From Streptomyces rubiginosohelvolus (GTDB lineage Bacteria > Actinomycetota > Actinomycetes > Streptomycetales > Streptomycetaceae): a DNA stretch of 64,000 nt. Position numbers and translations under genes: made by a program. The stretch spans positions 62,001-126,000 of the forward strand of contig NZ_BMTW01000003.1 in NCBI RefSeq assembly GCF_014649875.1, in the 5' to 3' direction. The notes beneath the pieces are model-generated. The model had not been told where the DNA came from and did not search any database. It saw only the letters and a program-made list of their open reading frames with translations. Shown one piece after another: positions 18,228 to 25,805 of this stretch. Position 1 is the stretch's first letter, and each line of letters begins with the position of its first letter.

Positions 18228-19553
18228 GTGACCTCTGCACCTCCCCCACCCCCCGCCTCTCCCTCGTCCCCGCCGCCGCCACGGCCGGGGCGGTTGCGCG
18301 CCCTGCTGCCCGATCTCGCGCCGTGGCGTTCCTCGCCGGACTTCCGGCTGCTGTGGGTGCAGGGCCTGATCACGTACTTCGGCAGCTTCATGGCGCTCAT
18401 CGCCCTGCCGCTCCAGATCAAGGACCTCACGGGCTCCCCGCTCGCGGTCGGGGCGATGGGCGCGGTGGAGCTGGTGCCGCTGGTGGTCTTCGGGCTGTAC
18501 GGCGGGGCGCTCGCGGACTCGGTGGACCGCCGCCGGGTCATCCTGCTCACCGAGGCGGGGCTCGGGGTGCTCGCCGCGATCCTGCTGGTCAACGCCCTGC
18601 TCCCGGAGCCGCTGCTGTGGCCGCTGTACGTGGTGGCCGGCGGGGTCTCCGCGCTCGCCGGGCTCCAGCGGCCCGCGCTGGACTCCCTGATGGCCCGGAT
18701 CGTGCCGCACGCCCAGCAGACGGCGGCGGCCGCGCTGAACTCGCTGCGCTGGCAGATCGGGGCGATCGCGGGCCCGGCGCTGGCCGGTCTGGTGGTGGCG
18801 TACGCCGGTCACGGCACGGCGTACGCGGTGACGGTGTGCACGTTCGCCGTCTCCGTCGTGCTCTGTCTGCGGCTCTCGCCCGCACCGCCCGCCAAGGAGG
18901 CGGCGAAGCCGTCGCTGCGCGGGATCGTGGAGGGCGCGCGGTACGCCTGGAGTCGGCCGGTGCTGCTGGGGACGTACGCGATCGACCTGGCGGCGATGTT
19001 CTTCGCCTTCCCGAACACGATCTTCCCGTTCCTGGCGGACGAGCTGGACGCCGAGTGGTCGCTGGGGCTGATGTACGCGGCGGGCTCGGTCGGTTCGCTG
19101 GTGCTGGGGCTGACCAGCGGCTGGACGAGCCGGGTGCGCAGGCACGGGCTGTTCGTGGTGTTCGGCGCGGCGGCGTGGGGTCTGGCGATCGCGGCGGCGG
19201 GCTGGTTCTCCAGCGTGTGGGTGGTGCTGATCTGCCTGGCGGTGGCGGGGGCGGGCGACATGCTGAGCGGGCTGGGGCGCTCGACGATCTGGAACCAGAC
19301 GATCCCGGAGGAGCTGCGGGGGCGGCTGGCGGGCATCGAGGTGCTGTCGTACAGCGTCGGGCCGCAGCTGGGGCAGGTGCGGGCCGGGGCGATGGCCGGC
19401 TGGACCGGGACCCGGTCGGCGATCTGGACGGGCGGGGTGGCGTGCGTGGCGTCGGTGGTGCTGTTGACGGCCGCGTTGCCGAAGTTGGTGCGGTACGACT
19501 CGGAGACGGATGAGGATGCGGTGCGGAGGCGGGAGGCCCGGGTGGAGGGGTGA
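18228..19553 (+). CDS. MFS exporter (EntS-like)
   Basis: A predicted 12-TM exporter of 441 residues whose sequence pattern (FRLLWVQGLITYFGSFMALIALPLQIKDLTGSPLAVG, the loop ADSVDRRRV, and IWNQTIPEELRGRLAGIE in the C-half) places it in the enterobactin-exporter (EntS/DHA3) group. GTG 18228 is the likely start; a TTG seven codons upstream is possible. The first 25 residues are almost all Pro/Ser/Ala. A small dyad GTACA-6bp-TGTAC (18197-18212) lies just before the start and may be regulatory. No siderophore biosynthesis gene lies nearby, so the cargo is unknown. Confidence 0.85.
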   Translation: MTSAPPPPPASPSSPPPPRPGRLRALLPDLAPWRSSPDFRLLWVQGLITYFGSFMALIALPLQIKDLTGSPLAVGAMGAVELVPLVVFGLYGGALADSVDRRRVILLTEAGLGVLAAILLVNALLPEPLLWPLYVVAGGVSALAGLQRPALDSLMARIVPHAQQTAAAALNSLRWQIGAIAGPALAGLVVAYAGHGTAYAVTVCTFAVSVVLCLRLSPAPPAKEAAKPSLRGIVEGARYAWSRPVLLGTYAIDLAAMFFAFPNTIFPFLADELDAEWSLGLMYAAGSVGSLVLGLTSGWTSRVRRHGLFVVFGAAAWGLAIAAAGWFSSVWVVLICLAVAGAGDMLSGLGRSTIWNQTIPEELRGRLAGIEVLSYSVGPQLGQVRAGAMAGWTGTRSAIWTGGVACVASVVLLTAALPKLVRYDSETDEDAVRRREARVEG

Positions 19554-19560
19554 CCCGGTC

Positions 19561-19635
19561 CGGGGCTCCGCCCCGCGCCCCGCTCCTCAAACGCCGGAGG
19601 GGCTGAAAGATGTCCTCAATCGCCGGACGGGCTGG
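19561..19635. repeat. Hairpin plus two GCCGGA(C/G)GGGCTG repeats at a convergent junction
   Basis: CGGGGC-TCC-GCCCCG (19561-19575) is a tight 6-bp hairpin immediately after the MFS stop. It is followed by two copies of the unit also found at 3537-3715 (19583-19607 and 19612-19635). The second copy contains the last codons and the stop of the minus-strand gene at 19616. It probably acts as the terminator for both genes. Confidence 0.8.
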
Positions 19636-19876
19636 GGTTACCCCCGGACGGGCTTGATCGGTCGCCCTTGTCCTCGTCGTGCCACTTCGGGTCCGTGTCC
19701 CATTCCAGGTTGCGGTCGCGCGCTGTGTCCATCGCGTGCTGGGCCGCCTCGCGGGAGGTGTAGGGGCCGAAACGGTTCAGCGCCGGGCACTCCGGGCCCT
19801 CCTCGACCTTCTTGTGCTCCAGGCAGTAGTACCACTCGCCCGGCTTGCCGACCGTGCGCTTCTTGAACAGAGCCAT
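19616..19876 (-). CDS. Small conserved hypothetical protein (SPOR-like pattern)
   Basis: An 86-residue basic/polar protein: [39 protein letters not shown], then [17 protein letters not shown]. The pattern of aromatic residues with [14 protein letters not shown] recalls SPOR-type repeats, and the two cysteines could bind metal, but I cannot assign a family. AAGGAG lies upstream of ATG 19876. The last residues ([13 protein letters not shown]) and the stop are encoded by the intergenic repeat. It diverges from map by about 60 bp. Confidence 0.7.
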   Translation of the reverse strand: MALFKKRTVGKPGEWYYCLEHKKVEEGPECPALNRFGPYTSREAAQHAMDTARDRNLEWDTDPKWHDEDKGDRSSPSGGNPSPSGD

Positions 19877-19935
19877 CGACTGCTCCTTTCCTTGTCGCCA
19901 TGGTGCCCCCGAGGCCGCTGGTTAGACTCGCTGAC

Positions 19936-20793
19936 ATGTCTGGCCAGTCGCTTCTCGTACCAGGGGAGATCACTCCCGTCCGTTCCGTCCCCGGAAACAT
20001 CCGGCGCCCCGAGTACGTGGGGAAGCCGGCTCCGACGCCGTACACCGGCCCGGAGGTCCAGGACACCGACACCGTCGAGCGGATGCGCATCGCGGGCCGT
20101 ATCGCCGCGCAGGCGATGGAGGAGGCCGCCAAGCACATCGCCCCGGGCGTCACCACGGACCAGCTCGACAAGGTCGCCCACGACTTCATGGTCGACCACG
20201 GCGCGTACCCCTCGACCCTCGGCTACCGGGGCTTCCCGAAGTCGCTGTGCACCTCGCTGAACGAGGTCATCTGCCACGGCATCCCCGACTCCACCGTGCT
20301 GCGCGACGGCGACATCGTGAACCTGGACGTCACCGCGTACATCAACGGGGTGCACGGCGACAACAACGCCACCTACCTCTGCGGCGACGTGGACGAGGAG
20401 TCGCGGCTGCTGGTCGAGCGCACCCGGGAGTCGCTGAACCGGGCCATCAAGGCGGTCAAGCCGGGCCGGCAGATCAACGTCATCGGCCGGGTCATCGAGT
20501 CGTACGCCAAGCGGTTCGGCTACGGGGTCGTCCGCGACTTCACCGGGCACGGGATCAACACCTCGTTCCACTCCGGTCTGATCATCCCGCACTACGACAG
20601 CCCGCACGCCACCACGGTGATGCAGCCGGGCATGACGTTCACCATCGAACCGATGCTGACGCTCGGCACCCACGAGTACGACATGTGGGAGGACGGCTGG
20701 ACCGTGGTGACGAAGGACCGGAAGCGAACGGCCCAGTTCGAGCACACGCTGGTCGTCACCGAGACCGGAGCGGAGATCCTCACCCTCCCGTAA
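19936..20793 (+). CDS. map: Methionine aminopeptidase, type I
   Basis: Removes the initiator methionine from new proteins. The 285-residue protein carries an N-terminal extension of about 40 residues ([25 protein letters not shown]) before the pita-bread catalytic domain. The metal ligands are visible in NLDVTAY (Asp), HGDNNATY (Asp), GHGIN (His), FTIEPML (Glu) and QFEHT (Glu). Substrate-pocket residues such as [21 protein letters not shown] are conserved. ATG 19936 has TAGACT 7 bp upstream and no Shine-Dalgarno, so a leaderless transcript is likely. An extended frame from 19900 would add 12 residues without support. Confidence 0.95.
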   Translation: MSGQSLLVPGEITPVRSVPGNIRRPEYVGKPAPTPYTGPEVQDTDTVERMRIAGRIAAQAMEEAAKHIAPGVTTDQLDKVAHDFMVDHGAYPSTLGYRGFPKSLCTSLNEVICHGIPDSTVLRDGDIVNLDVTAYINGVHGDNNATYLCGDVDEESRLLVERTRESLNRAIKAVKPGRQINVIGRVIESYAKRFGYGVVRDFTGHGINTSFHSGLIIPHYDSPHATTVMQPGMTFTIEPMLTLGTHEYDMWEDGWTVVTKDRKRTAQFEHTLVVTETGAEILTLP

Positions 20794-20838
20794 TCACCCG
20801 ATCCGCAATCACCCCGAACTGTCCGATATCGGGCCTTC

Positions 20839-20862
20839 CGCCCCCTCGTGGCGTAGTTTTTT
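20839..20862 (+). terminator. Weak terminator-like element after map
   Basis: A short imperfect stem (CGCC at 20839, GGCG at 20850) is followed by six T residues at 20857-20862. A T-run is rare in this genome and the element lies 45 bp after the map stop, but the stem is only 4 bp. Confidence 0.35.
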
Positions 20863-20885
20863 ACCGACAAGCAGTCGGGAACCAG

Positions 20886-20914
20886 TTGACTTAGGTAAAC
20901 CTAAGTAGGAGGAT
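20886..20914 (+). promoter_or_regulatory. Heme oxygenase promoter with iron-box-like palindrome in the spacer
   Basis: A -35 element TTGACT (20886-20891) and a -10-like GAGGAT (20909-20914) are separated by 17 bp. The spacer is occupied by ACTTAGGT-AA-ACCTAAGT (20889-20906), a perfect 8+2+8 palindrome. TTAGG/CCTAA are the half-sites of DtxR/IdeR (DmdR) iron boxes, but here they are 4 bp apart rather than the usual 9 bp. Confidence 0.75.
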
Positions 20915-21014
20915 CGGCGTACCGGCAAGCGCCGCCGCACCGTCGCGGCGGCCGCCTGTCGATATTTCCGTCTGTTTCTGGACTTCCCGTCCCCTCGGTC
21001 CCCGGAGGCCCGCC

Positions 21015-21680
21015 TTGGACGCAACCGCCACCGTCACTCCCTTCTCGACGCTCATCCGCACCGCGTCGCACGAGCAGCACACCGAGGCCGAGACCTCGAC
21101 CTTCATGAGTGACCTCCTCGGCGGGCGGCTGGGAGTGGACGCGTACACGCGCTACACCGAGCAGCTGTGGTTCGTGTACCGGGCGCTGGAGGAGGCCGCG
21201 GAGGCCCTGCGGAACGACCCGGTCGCGGGCCCCTTCATACAGTCCGAGCTGATGCGCTCCACCGAGCTGGAGCGCGACCTCGCCCATCTGCGCGGGGAGA
21301 ACTGGCGCGAGGGTCTTGAGCCGCTGCCCGCCACCGCGGCGTACGCGGCCCGGGTCGCGGAGTGCGCGCGTACCTGGCCCGCCGGCTACATCGCCCACCA
21401 CTACACGCGCTACCTGGGCGACCTGTCGGGCGGTCAGATCATCCGCGACAAGGCGGAGAAGACCTGGGGCTTCGAGCGCAAGGGCGACGGCGTCCGCTTC
21501 TACGTCTTCGAGCAGATCACCAACCCGGCCGCTTTCAAGCGGGGTTACCGCGAGCTGCTGGACGGCGTGAACGCGGACGACCTGGAGAAGCAGCGCATCA
21601 TCGAGGAGTGCAAGCGCGCCTTCGCGCTGAACACCGCGGTCTTCCGCGAGCTGGGCGAGGTCTTCCCGCTCAGCGCCTAG
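21015..21680 (+). CDS. hmuO: Heme oxygenase (biliverdin-producing)
   Basis: Opens the heme ring with O2 and reductant, releasing iron, CO and biliverdin, so imported heme can serve as iron source. The 221-residue protein matches the HmuO/HO-1 family. The proximal heme ligand is H22 (HTEAETSTFM), and the distal helix carries the glycine motif YLGDLSGGQII that lets O2 bind. FKRGYRELLD near the C-terminus is also typical. It starts at TTG 21015, with GGAGG 6 bp upstream. The roughly 95-nt leader follows a promoter whose spacer holds an iron-box-like palindrome. The heme-uptake genes lie 1-8 kb downstream. Confidence 0.95.
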   Translation: MDATATVTPFSTLIRTASHEQHTEAETSTFMSDLLGGRLGVDAYTRYTEQLWFVYRALEEAAEALRNDPVAGPFIQSELMRSTELERDLAHLRGENWREGLEPLPATAAYAARVAECARTWPAGYIAHHYTRYLGDLSGGQIIRDKAEKTWGFERKGDGVRFYVFEQITNPAAFKRGYRELLDGVNADDLEKQRIIEECKRAFALNTAVFRELGEVFPLSA

Positions 21681-21711
21681 TCACTCGTCCACGGTTCGCC
21701 GCCGCCCGGGT

Positions 21712-22389
21712 TCAGCCCCGGGCGGCCATCAGGACGCGGCCCCCGACCTCCACCGTGCCGTCCGGCGCGGGTGCGGTGAGGATCTGGGAGCCGCGTCCTT
21801 GTGCGATGTTCAGGGCCCGGCCGAGGTGCGCGCTCAGCAGCATGGCCGCGGCCCCCGTCGCCTCGTCCTCGACGATCCCCGACTCCTCTCCCCGCCTCGG
21901 GAAGGCCCGCGCCCGGACCCGTCCGGCCGCCTCGTCCTCCCAGGCCCAGGCGTAGAGCCAGCCCTCGCCGGGCGGCGGTCCCGGCAGCGCCTCGATCTCG
22001 GCGGCGCTCGCGTACTGCTGGAGCGTGCGCGGCGGGGCCCACTCCGGGCGGGCGGTGATCCAGGTGAACTCGCCGTCCTGGCGCGCGAACACGTCCCCGA
22101 CGGCCAGTTCCAGGATCTCCAGGTCGAGCAGCCAGGCCGCGCCGACCAGCGGGTGTCCGGCGAACGGCAGCCGGAGCCCCGGGGTGTGGATGTCCACCCG
22201 GCCGCGCTCCGGGTCGTCGACGAACACGGTCTCGCTGAAGCCCAGTTGCCGGGTCAGCCGCTGCCGGGAGGCCTCGTCGGGGTGGCCGCTTCCGTCGCGT
22301 ACGACGCCGAGGGCGTTGCCGTACCGGCCGTCGGGTCCGCAGAACACCCGTAGGACGTCGATGCCCCGGGGTACGTCGTAGTCGTTCAC
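21712..22389 (-). CDS. PhzF-family isomerase/epimerase-like protein
   Basis: A 225-residue member of the PhzF (diaminopimelate-epimerase fold) family: VLRVFCGPDGRYGNALGVV at the N-terminus, DIHTPGLRLPFAGHPLVGAAWLL in the first half and DEATGAAAMLL in the second. The usual catalytic glutamate of PhzF falls within the first strand-helix region and cannot be assigned with certainty. GTG 22389 is the best guess for the start because homology begins at NDYDVPRGIDVLRVF, but no ribosome site is clear and the frame is open upstream to 22464. It separates heme oxygenase from the HtaA genes and has no obvious role in heme use. A second, unrelated-looking PhzF is at 41205. Confidence 0.75.
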   Translation of the reverse strand: MNDYDVPRGIDVLRVFCGPDGRYGNALGVVRDGSGHPDEASRQRLTRQLGFSETVFVDDPERGRVDIHTPGLRLPFAGHPLVGAAWLLDLEILELAVGDVFARQDGEFTWITARPEWAPPRTLQQYASAAEIEALPGPPPGEGWLYAWAWEDEAAGRVRARAFPRRGEESGIVEDEATGAAAMLLSAHLGRALNIAQGRGSQILTAPAPDGTVEVGGRVLMAARG

Positions 22390-22502
22390 CAGGGCATTCA
22401 AGCACTGCCGGGCACGGGCGCGGGAAGCGAGCGGGCATGACCGCGCGGCCGTACCGGCGAGCACTGCTGCCGCCGGTACGGCCCCGGGGATGTGCGGGAG
22501 GA

Positions 22503-24113
22503 TCAGGCGGTGGTGTCGCGGCGGCGGCGCGCCGCGATCACGATACCGGCGCCGGCCGCCACGACCACGCCGGACGCGGCGATCAGGGCGCCGGTCGGGA
22601 CGTCGGAGCCGGTGGCCGCCAGGGAGCCGGAGCCGCCGACCGAACCGCCGGTGGAGCCGCCGCCGACCGTGCCGCCGCCGGTGGTCGAACCGCCCGCCGT
22701 GGAACCGCCGGTGGAGCCCGAACCGCCGGTGGAGCCGGAGCCGCCGGTGGAGCCGGAGCCGCCGGTGGAGCCGCCCGGGAGCTGGGCGTCCTTGTCGACG
22801 GAGACCGCGACGTTCAGTGCGTCGAGCGCCTCGCCCTTCTTGTAGAAGCCGCCGAACGCCTTGGCGCCGTCGGTGGTGAGCGTCGCCGGGACGTCTCGGA
22901 GGTTCACGATGCCGCCCTTGGCGGCGAGCGCGCCGGCGGGCACCTTCAGGTCGGCGAAGGACAGGCCGGTGAACTTGCTGACCTTGCCGGTCTGCTGGTC
23001 CTTGGTGGAGACGTCGGCGAGGAGCGTGCCGGAGGTGCCCTCGATGTCGACCTTCAGGTTGCTGAGGGACAGGTCGAGGACGTACGCGCCCTTGGTCTCG
23101 TGGCCGAGGAAGCGCACCTTGCCCTGGAACGCGGCGTCGAGGGTGTTCTTGTCGGCGTCGAGGCGGCCGGTGGCCTTGGTGAAGCGGTAGCTGTCGCCGT
23201 TGTCGGACGCGCCGCCGCTCGTCACGATCTTGCCGTGCGCGATCGGGCCGACCACGTAGTCGCGGAACTTCTCCCTGACGCCCCAGTCGAGATTGCCGTC
23301 GACGACCGGGCCGCTGACGGGCGCGGCGGTCTCGGAGGCGGTCGGGGCGGGCTCGGTGCTGGGCTTCTCGGTGGGCTTGCCCGTCGGCTTGTCGGTGGGC
23401 TTGTCCGTGGGCTTGTCCGTGGGCTTATCGGTGGGCTTATCGGTGGGCTTGTCCGTGGGGGGTGTCGACGGGGTCTTCACGGACAGCGTCGCCGGGTCGA
23501 GCTCGGTGCCCACCGGGTACATGCCGCCGAATGCGTCGGAGCCGTCGGCGGTCAGCTTGGCGGGGATGTCGGCGAAGACCATCGCGCCGCCCGCGCCGCC
23601 GCCCCGCTTGGCCTTGGTCATGTCCAGATCGGCGATGGGCGCGTCGTTCTTGCTGACGACGGTGCCGTCCATCTTCTTGCTGGTGAAGTCGGCGGTGATC
23701 GTGCCGGTCTCCCGGCCCGTGGTGACCTTGACGTCGCTCACCTGGACGTCGAGCACCCCGTGGTGGCCCTCGAACCGGACGCCGCCCTTGAACGCGGTGT
23801 CGGAGGCGTGCGTCCCGGTGTCGTAGGAGCCCTTGCCGTCGACGAAGGTGAACACCCCGTTGTCCGCGGCCTGCTTGGCGCCGTCCGCGAGGGTGATCTT
23901 GCCCTGCGCGATCGGGCCGACCACGTAGTCGCGGAACTTCTCCTTGATGCCCCAGTCCAGGGTTCCGTCCACCAGCTCCAGCTTCGGGGCGGCGGCGGGC
24001 GGGGCGGCCTCGGAGTTGTCGGCGGCGAGTGCGGGGAGGGAGAAGGTCGCGCCCAGGACGGCGGCCGTGGCGACGGCCGCGGCAAGGGCTATGGGGCGGC
24101 GGGTTGCTGCCAT
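22503..24113 (-). CDS. HtaA-domain surface heme-binding protein with LAXTG sorting signal
   Basis: Predicted cell-wall-attached heme receptor, 536 residues. After a signal peptide (about 1-31, ending LPALA) come two HtaA domains, each opening with a near-identical block (TLDWGIKEKFRDYVVGPIAQGK and NLDWGVREKFRDYVVGPIAHGK). The domains are separated by a Thr-Asp-Lys-Pro repeat linker (DNA 23361-23458). A Gly/Ser/Thr repeat stalk (DNA about 22680-22780) leads to LAATG, a hydrophobic helix and RRRR, which is a sortase class E-type LAXTG signal. Tyr/His heme ligands in HtaA domains are not assignable by eye. AGGAG lies 10 bp before ATG 24113. It is cotranscribed with the second HtaA gene upstream, under the iron box at 25696. 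Confidence 0.9.
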   Translation of the reverse strand: MAATRRPIALAAAVATAAVLGATFSLPALAADNSEAAPPAAAPKLELVDGTLDWGIKEKFRDYVVGPIAQGKITLADGAKQAADNGVFTFVDGKGSYDTGTHASDTAFKGGVRFEGHHGVLDVQVSDVKVTTGRETGTITADFTSKKMDGTVVSKNDAPIADLDMTKAKRGGGAGGAMVFADIPAKLTADGSDAFGGMYPVGTELDPATLSVKTPSTPPTDKPTDKPTDKPTDKPTDKPTDKPTGKPTEKPSTEPAPTASETAAPVSGPVVDGNLDWGVREKFRDYVVGPIAHGKIVTSGGASDNGDSYRFTKATGRLDADKNTLDAAFQGKVRFLGHETKGAYVLDLSLSNLKVDIEGTSGTLLADVSTKDQQTGKVSKFTGLSFADLKVPAGALAAKGGIVNLRDVPATLTTDGAKAFGGFYKKGEALDALNVAVSVDKDAQLPGGSTGGSGSTGGSGSTGGSGSTGGSTAGGSTTGGGTVGGGSTGGSVGGSGSLAATGSDVPTGALIAASGVVVAAGAGIVIAARRRRDTTA

Positions 24114-24206
24114 GTCGGTGGGTCTCCTAGCGAAGAGGGAGGGGGAAGAGAAGCGCGGGGGGAGGGGGTGAGGATCCATAAGGCACGCATGGGGGGGATG
24201 CCGGGG

Positions 24207-25670
24207 TCAGAAAGTCTGCGAGGAGTCGGGGGCCGCGGAGGCGTCGGCGGCCTCGGGGGCCGGCCGCGCGGACCGGCGGCGCAGGGCGAAGAACGCCGCC
24301 ACGGCGCCGAGGAGGAGCAGCGCACCGCCACCGATGGCCGCCCAGGTGCCGGCGCCCGGGCCGGAGTCGGAGGAGGCGGCCGCCGGTGCGGCGGAGGGCT
24401 TCTCGGCGGCCTTCTTCGTGGGCTCGGCGGCCGCGGTCGGCTCGCTGCCGAGGTCGGGCAGCGCGGGCAGCTGGGCCTTCTCGTCGACGGTCACGGCGAG
24501 CGAGACCGGGTCCATCGCGGTGCCCGCCTTGTACATCGAACCGAACGCCTTGGAGCCTTCGGCGGTGAGGGCGGCGGGAGCTTCGGTGAGGGCGGCGAGG
24601 CCGTCCTTCGGGGCGAAGTCCTCGGCCTCGAAGGTGACGATCGGGACGTTCTTCGTGGTGTTGCCCTCGCTGGTGACGTCGGCCGACAGGGTGCCCTCGC
24701 CCTTGGTGACGGCGACGGTGACGGCGGCGAACTTCAGGTCGAGGTCATGGGCGCCGGTGAAGCGGACGCTGCCGCTGAACTCCGCGTCCAGCGTCTCCTT
24801 CTTCGCGTCGTACGTCCCCTTGCCCCGCGGGAAGCGGAACAGGGCCCCGCCGTCCTGGGCGCCGTCGGCGAGCGTCCACTTGCCCTGGCCGATGGAGCCG
24901 GTGACGTACTCGCGGAAGGTGCGGCGTACGCCCCAGTCGACGGCGGCGTCCTCGAAGCGGCCCGCCTTCTCCTTCTGCGCCTTGTCCTTCTTCTCGCCCT
25001 CGTCCTTCTTCTCGTCCGGGGCGGACGGCTTCGGCTGGGCGGCGGCGCCCTTGGTGTCGACGGAGAGGCTGACCGGGTCGAGCGGGGTGCCCTCGGTGTA
25101 GTAGCCGGCGAAGGCGGAGGCACCCTCGGCGGTCAGCGTGGTGGGGACGTTGGTGAGGGCGATGGGGGTGGAACCGCCCTTCATGTCGATCCCGCCGAGA
25201 CCGAGCTCGGCCAGGGGCACCTGGGAGCGGTTGGAGACCTTGCCGGTCCCCCGCTCCTTGCTGACCATGTCCGCGTGGAGCACGCCGCTGCCGCCGCTGA
25301 TGCGGATCGTGGGGCGGCTGATCGTGAGGTCCAGCTCGTTGCCGCCGTCGGCCTTCTTGTGGCCGGTGAAGTGCACACCGCCGGAGAAGCCGGAGCTGAA
25401 CGCGCCGGAGTCCGGGTCGTAGGAGCCGGTCGCCGAGTGGAAGCGGAACTGGCTGCCGCCGACCGTGGCCGCGCCGCCGGTCAGGCTCCAACTGCCGTTC
25501 GCGATGGGACCGGTGACATAGCTCTGGAAGGAGGCCTTGATGCCCCAGTCCAGCCGTCCGCCCTGCACCGTGCGGCTTGCCGCTTGCGCGGTGGCGGCGG
25601 GGAGAAGGGCCCCCAGCAGTACCGCGAGGAGCGCGACGGCGAGCGCGCGGCTGGATCTGGACGACGGCAT
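24207..25670 (-). CDS. HtaA-domain membrane-anchored heme-binding protein
   Basis: A 487-residue surface protein with a signal peptide (cleavage near ATAQA), HtaA domain 1 (about 36-205, starting RLDWGIKASFQSYVTGPI), and a Lys/Glu-rich linker (about 206-238). HtaA domain 2 (about 240-410, starting AVDWGVRRTFREYVTGSI) is followed by a Pro/Ala stretch, one transmembrane helix (about 442-462) and a short RRR-containing tail. It has no LPXTG-type motif, so it is likely membrane- rather than wall-anchored, unlike its partner. GGAGGG precedes ATG 25670; longer frames upstream run through the promoter and are not credible. It is first gene of the two-gene HtaA operon, divergent from hmuT. Confidence 0.9.
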   Translation of the reverse strand: MPSSRSSRALAVALLAVLLGALLPAATAQAASRTVQGGRLDWGIKASFQSYVTGPIANGSWSLTGGAATVGGSQFRFHSATGSYDPDSGAFSSGFSGGVHFTGHKKADGGNELDLTISRPTIRISGGSGVLHADMVSKERGTGKVSNRSQVPLAELGLGGIDMKGGSTPIALTNVPTTLTAEGASAFAGYYTEGTPLDPVSLSVDTKGAAAQPKPSAPDEKKDEGEKKDKAQKEKAGRFEDAAVDWGVRRTFREYVTGSIGQGKWTLADGAQDGGALFRFPRGKGTYDAKKETLDAEFSGSVRFTGAHDLDLKFAAVTVAVTKGEGTLSADVTSEGNTTKNVPIVTFEAEDFAPKDGLAALTEAPAALTAEGSKAFGSMYKAGTAMDPVSLAVTVDEKAQLPALPDLGSEPTAAAEPTKKAAEKPSAAPAAASSDSGPGAGTWAAIGGGALLLLGAVAAFFALRRRSARPAPEAADASAAPDSSQTF

Positions 25671-25695
25671 GACGGACCCTCCGAGGACTGGATAC

Positions 25696-25714
25696 ACAGG
25701 TAAGGCTAACCTAA
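25696..25714. promoter_or_regulatory. Iron box in the divergent HtaA / hmuTUV promoter
   Basis: ACAGGTAAGGCTAACCTAA matches the 19-bp actinobacterial iron box TTAGGTTAGGCTAACCTAA at 16 of 19 positions. It lies 26 bp upstream of the HtaA start and 92 bp upstream of hmuT, placed to repress both directions when iron is plentiful (DtxR/IdeR/DmdR family). Confidence 0.85.
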
Positions 25715-25805
25715 GGTATTCCCAGCCCGGGCCGGAACCCCTTCCGGTCACGCCGGTACGGCGAACGGCCGACCGCACGCCGCAGAACGACAGGACGGTG
25801 CCCCA

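Noticed and set aside
23361-23458. Regular short repeats that could suggest a CRISPR array
   Set aside because: The 12-bp units are contiguous, in frame and code a DKPT linker; there are no spacers and no cas genes.
22437-25703. A 1088-codon open frame on the plus strand opposite the HtaA genes
   Set aside because: It is the GC-bias shadow of two real minus-strand genes with signal peptides, HtaA domains and ribosome sites; its product is low-complexity.
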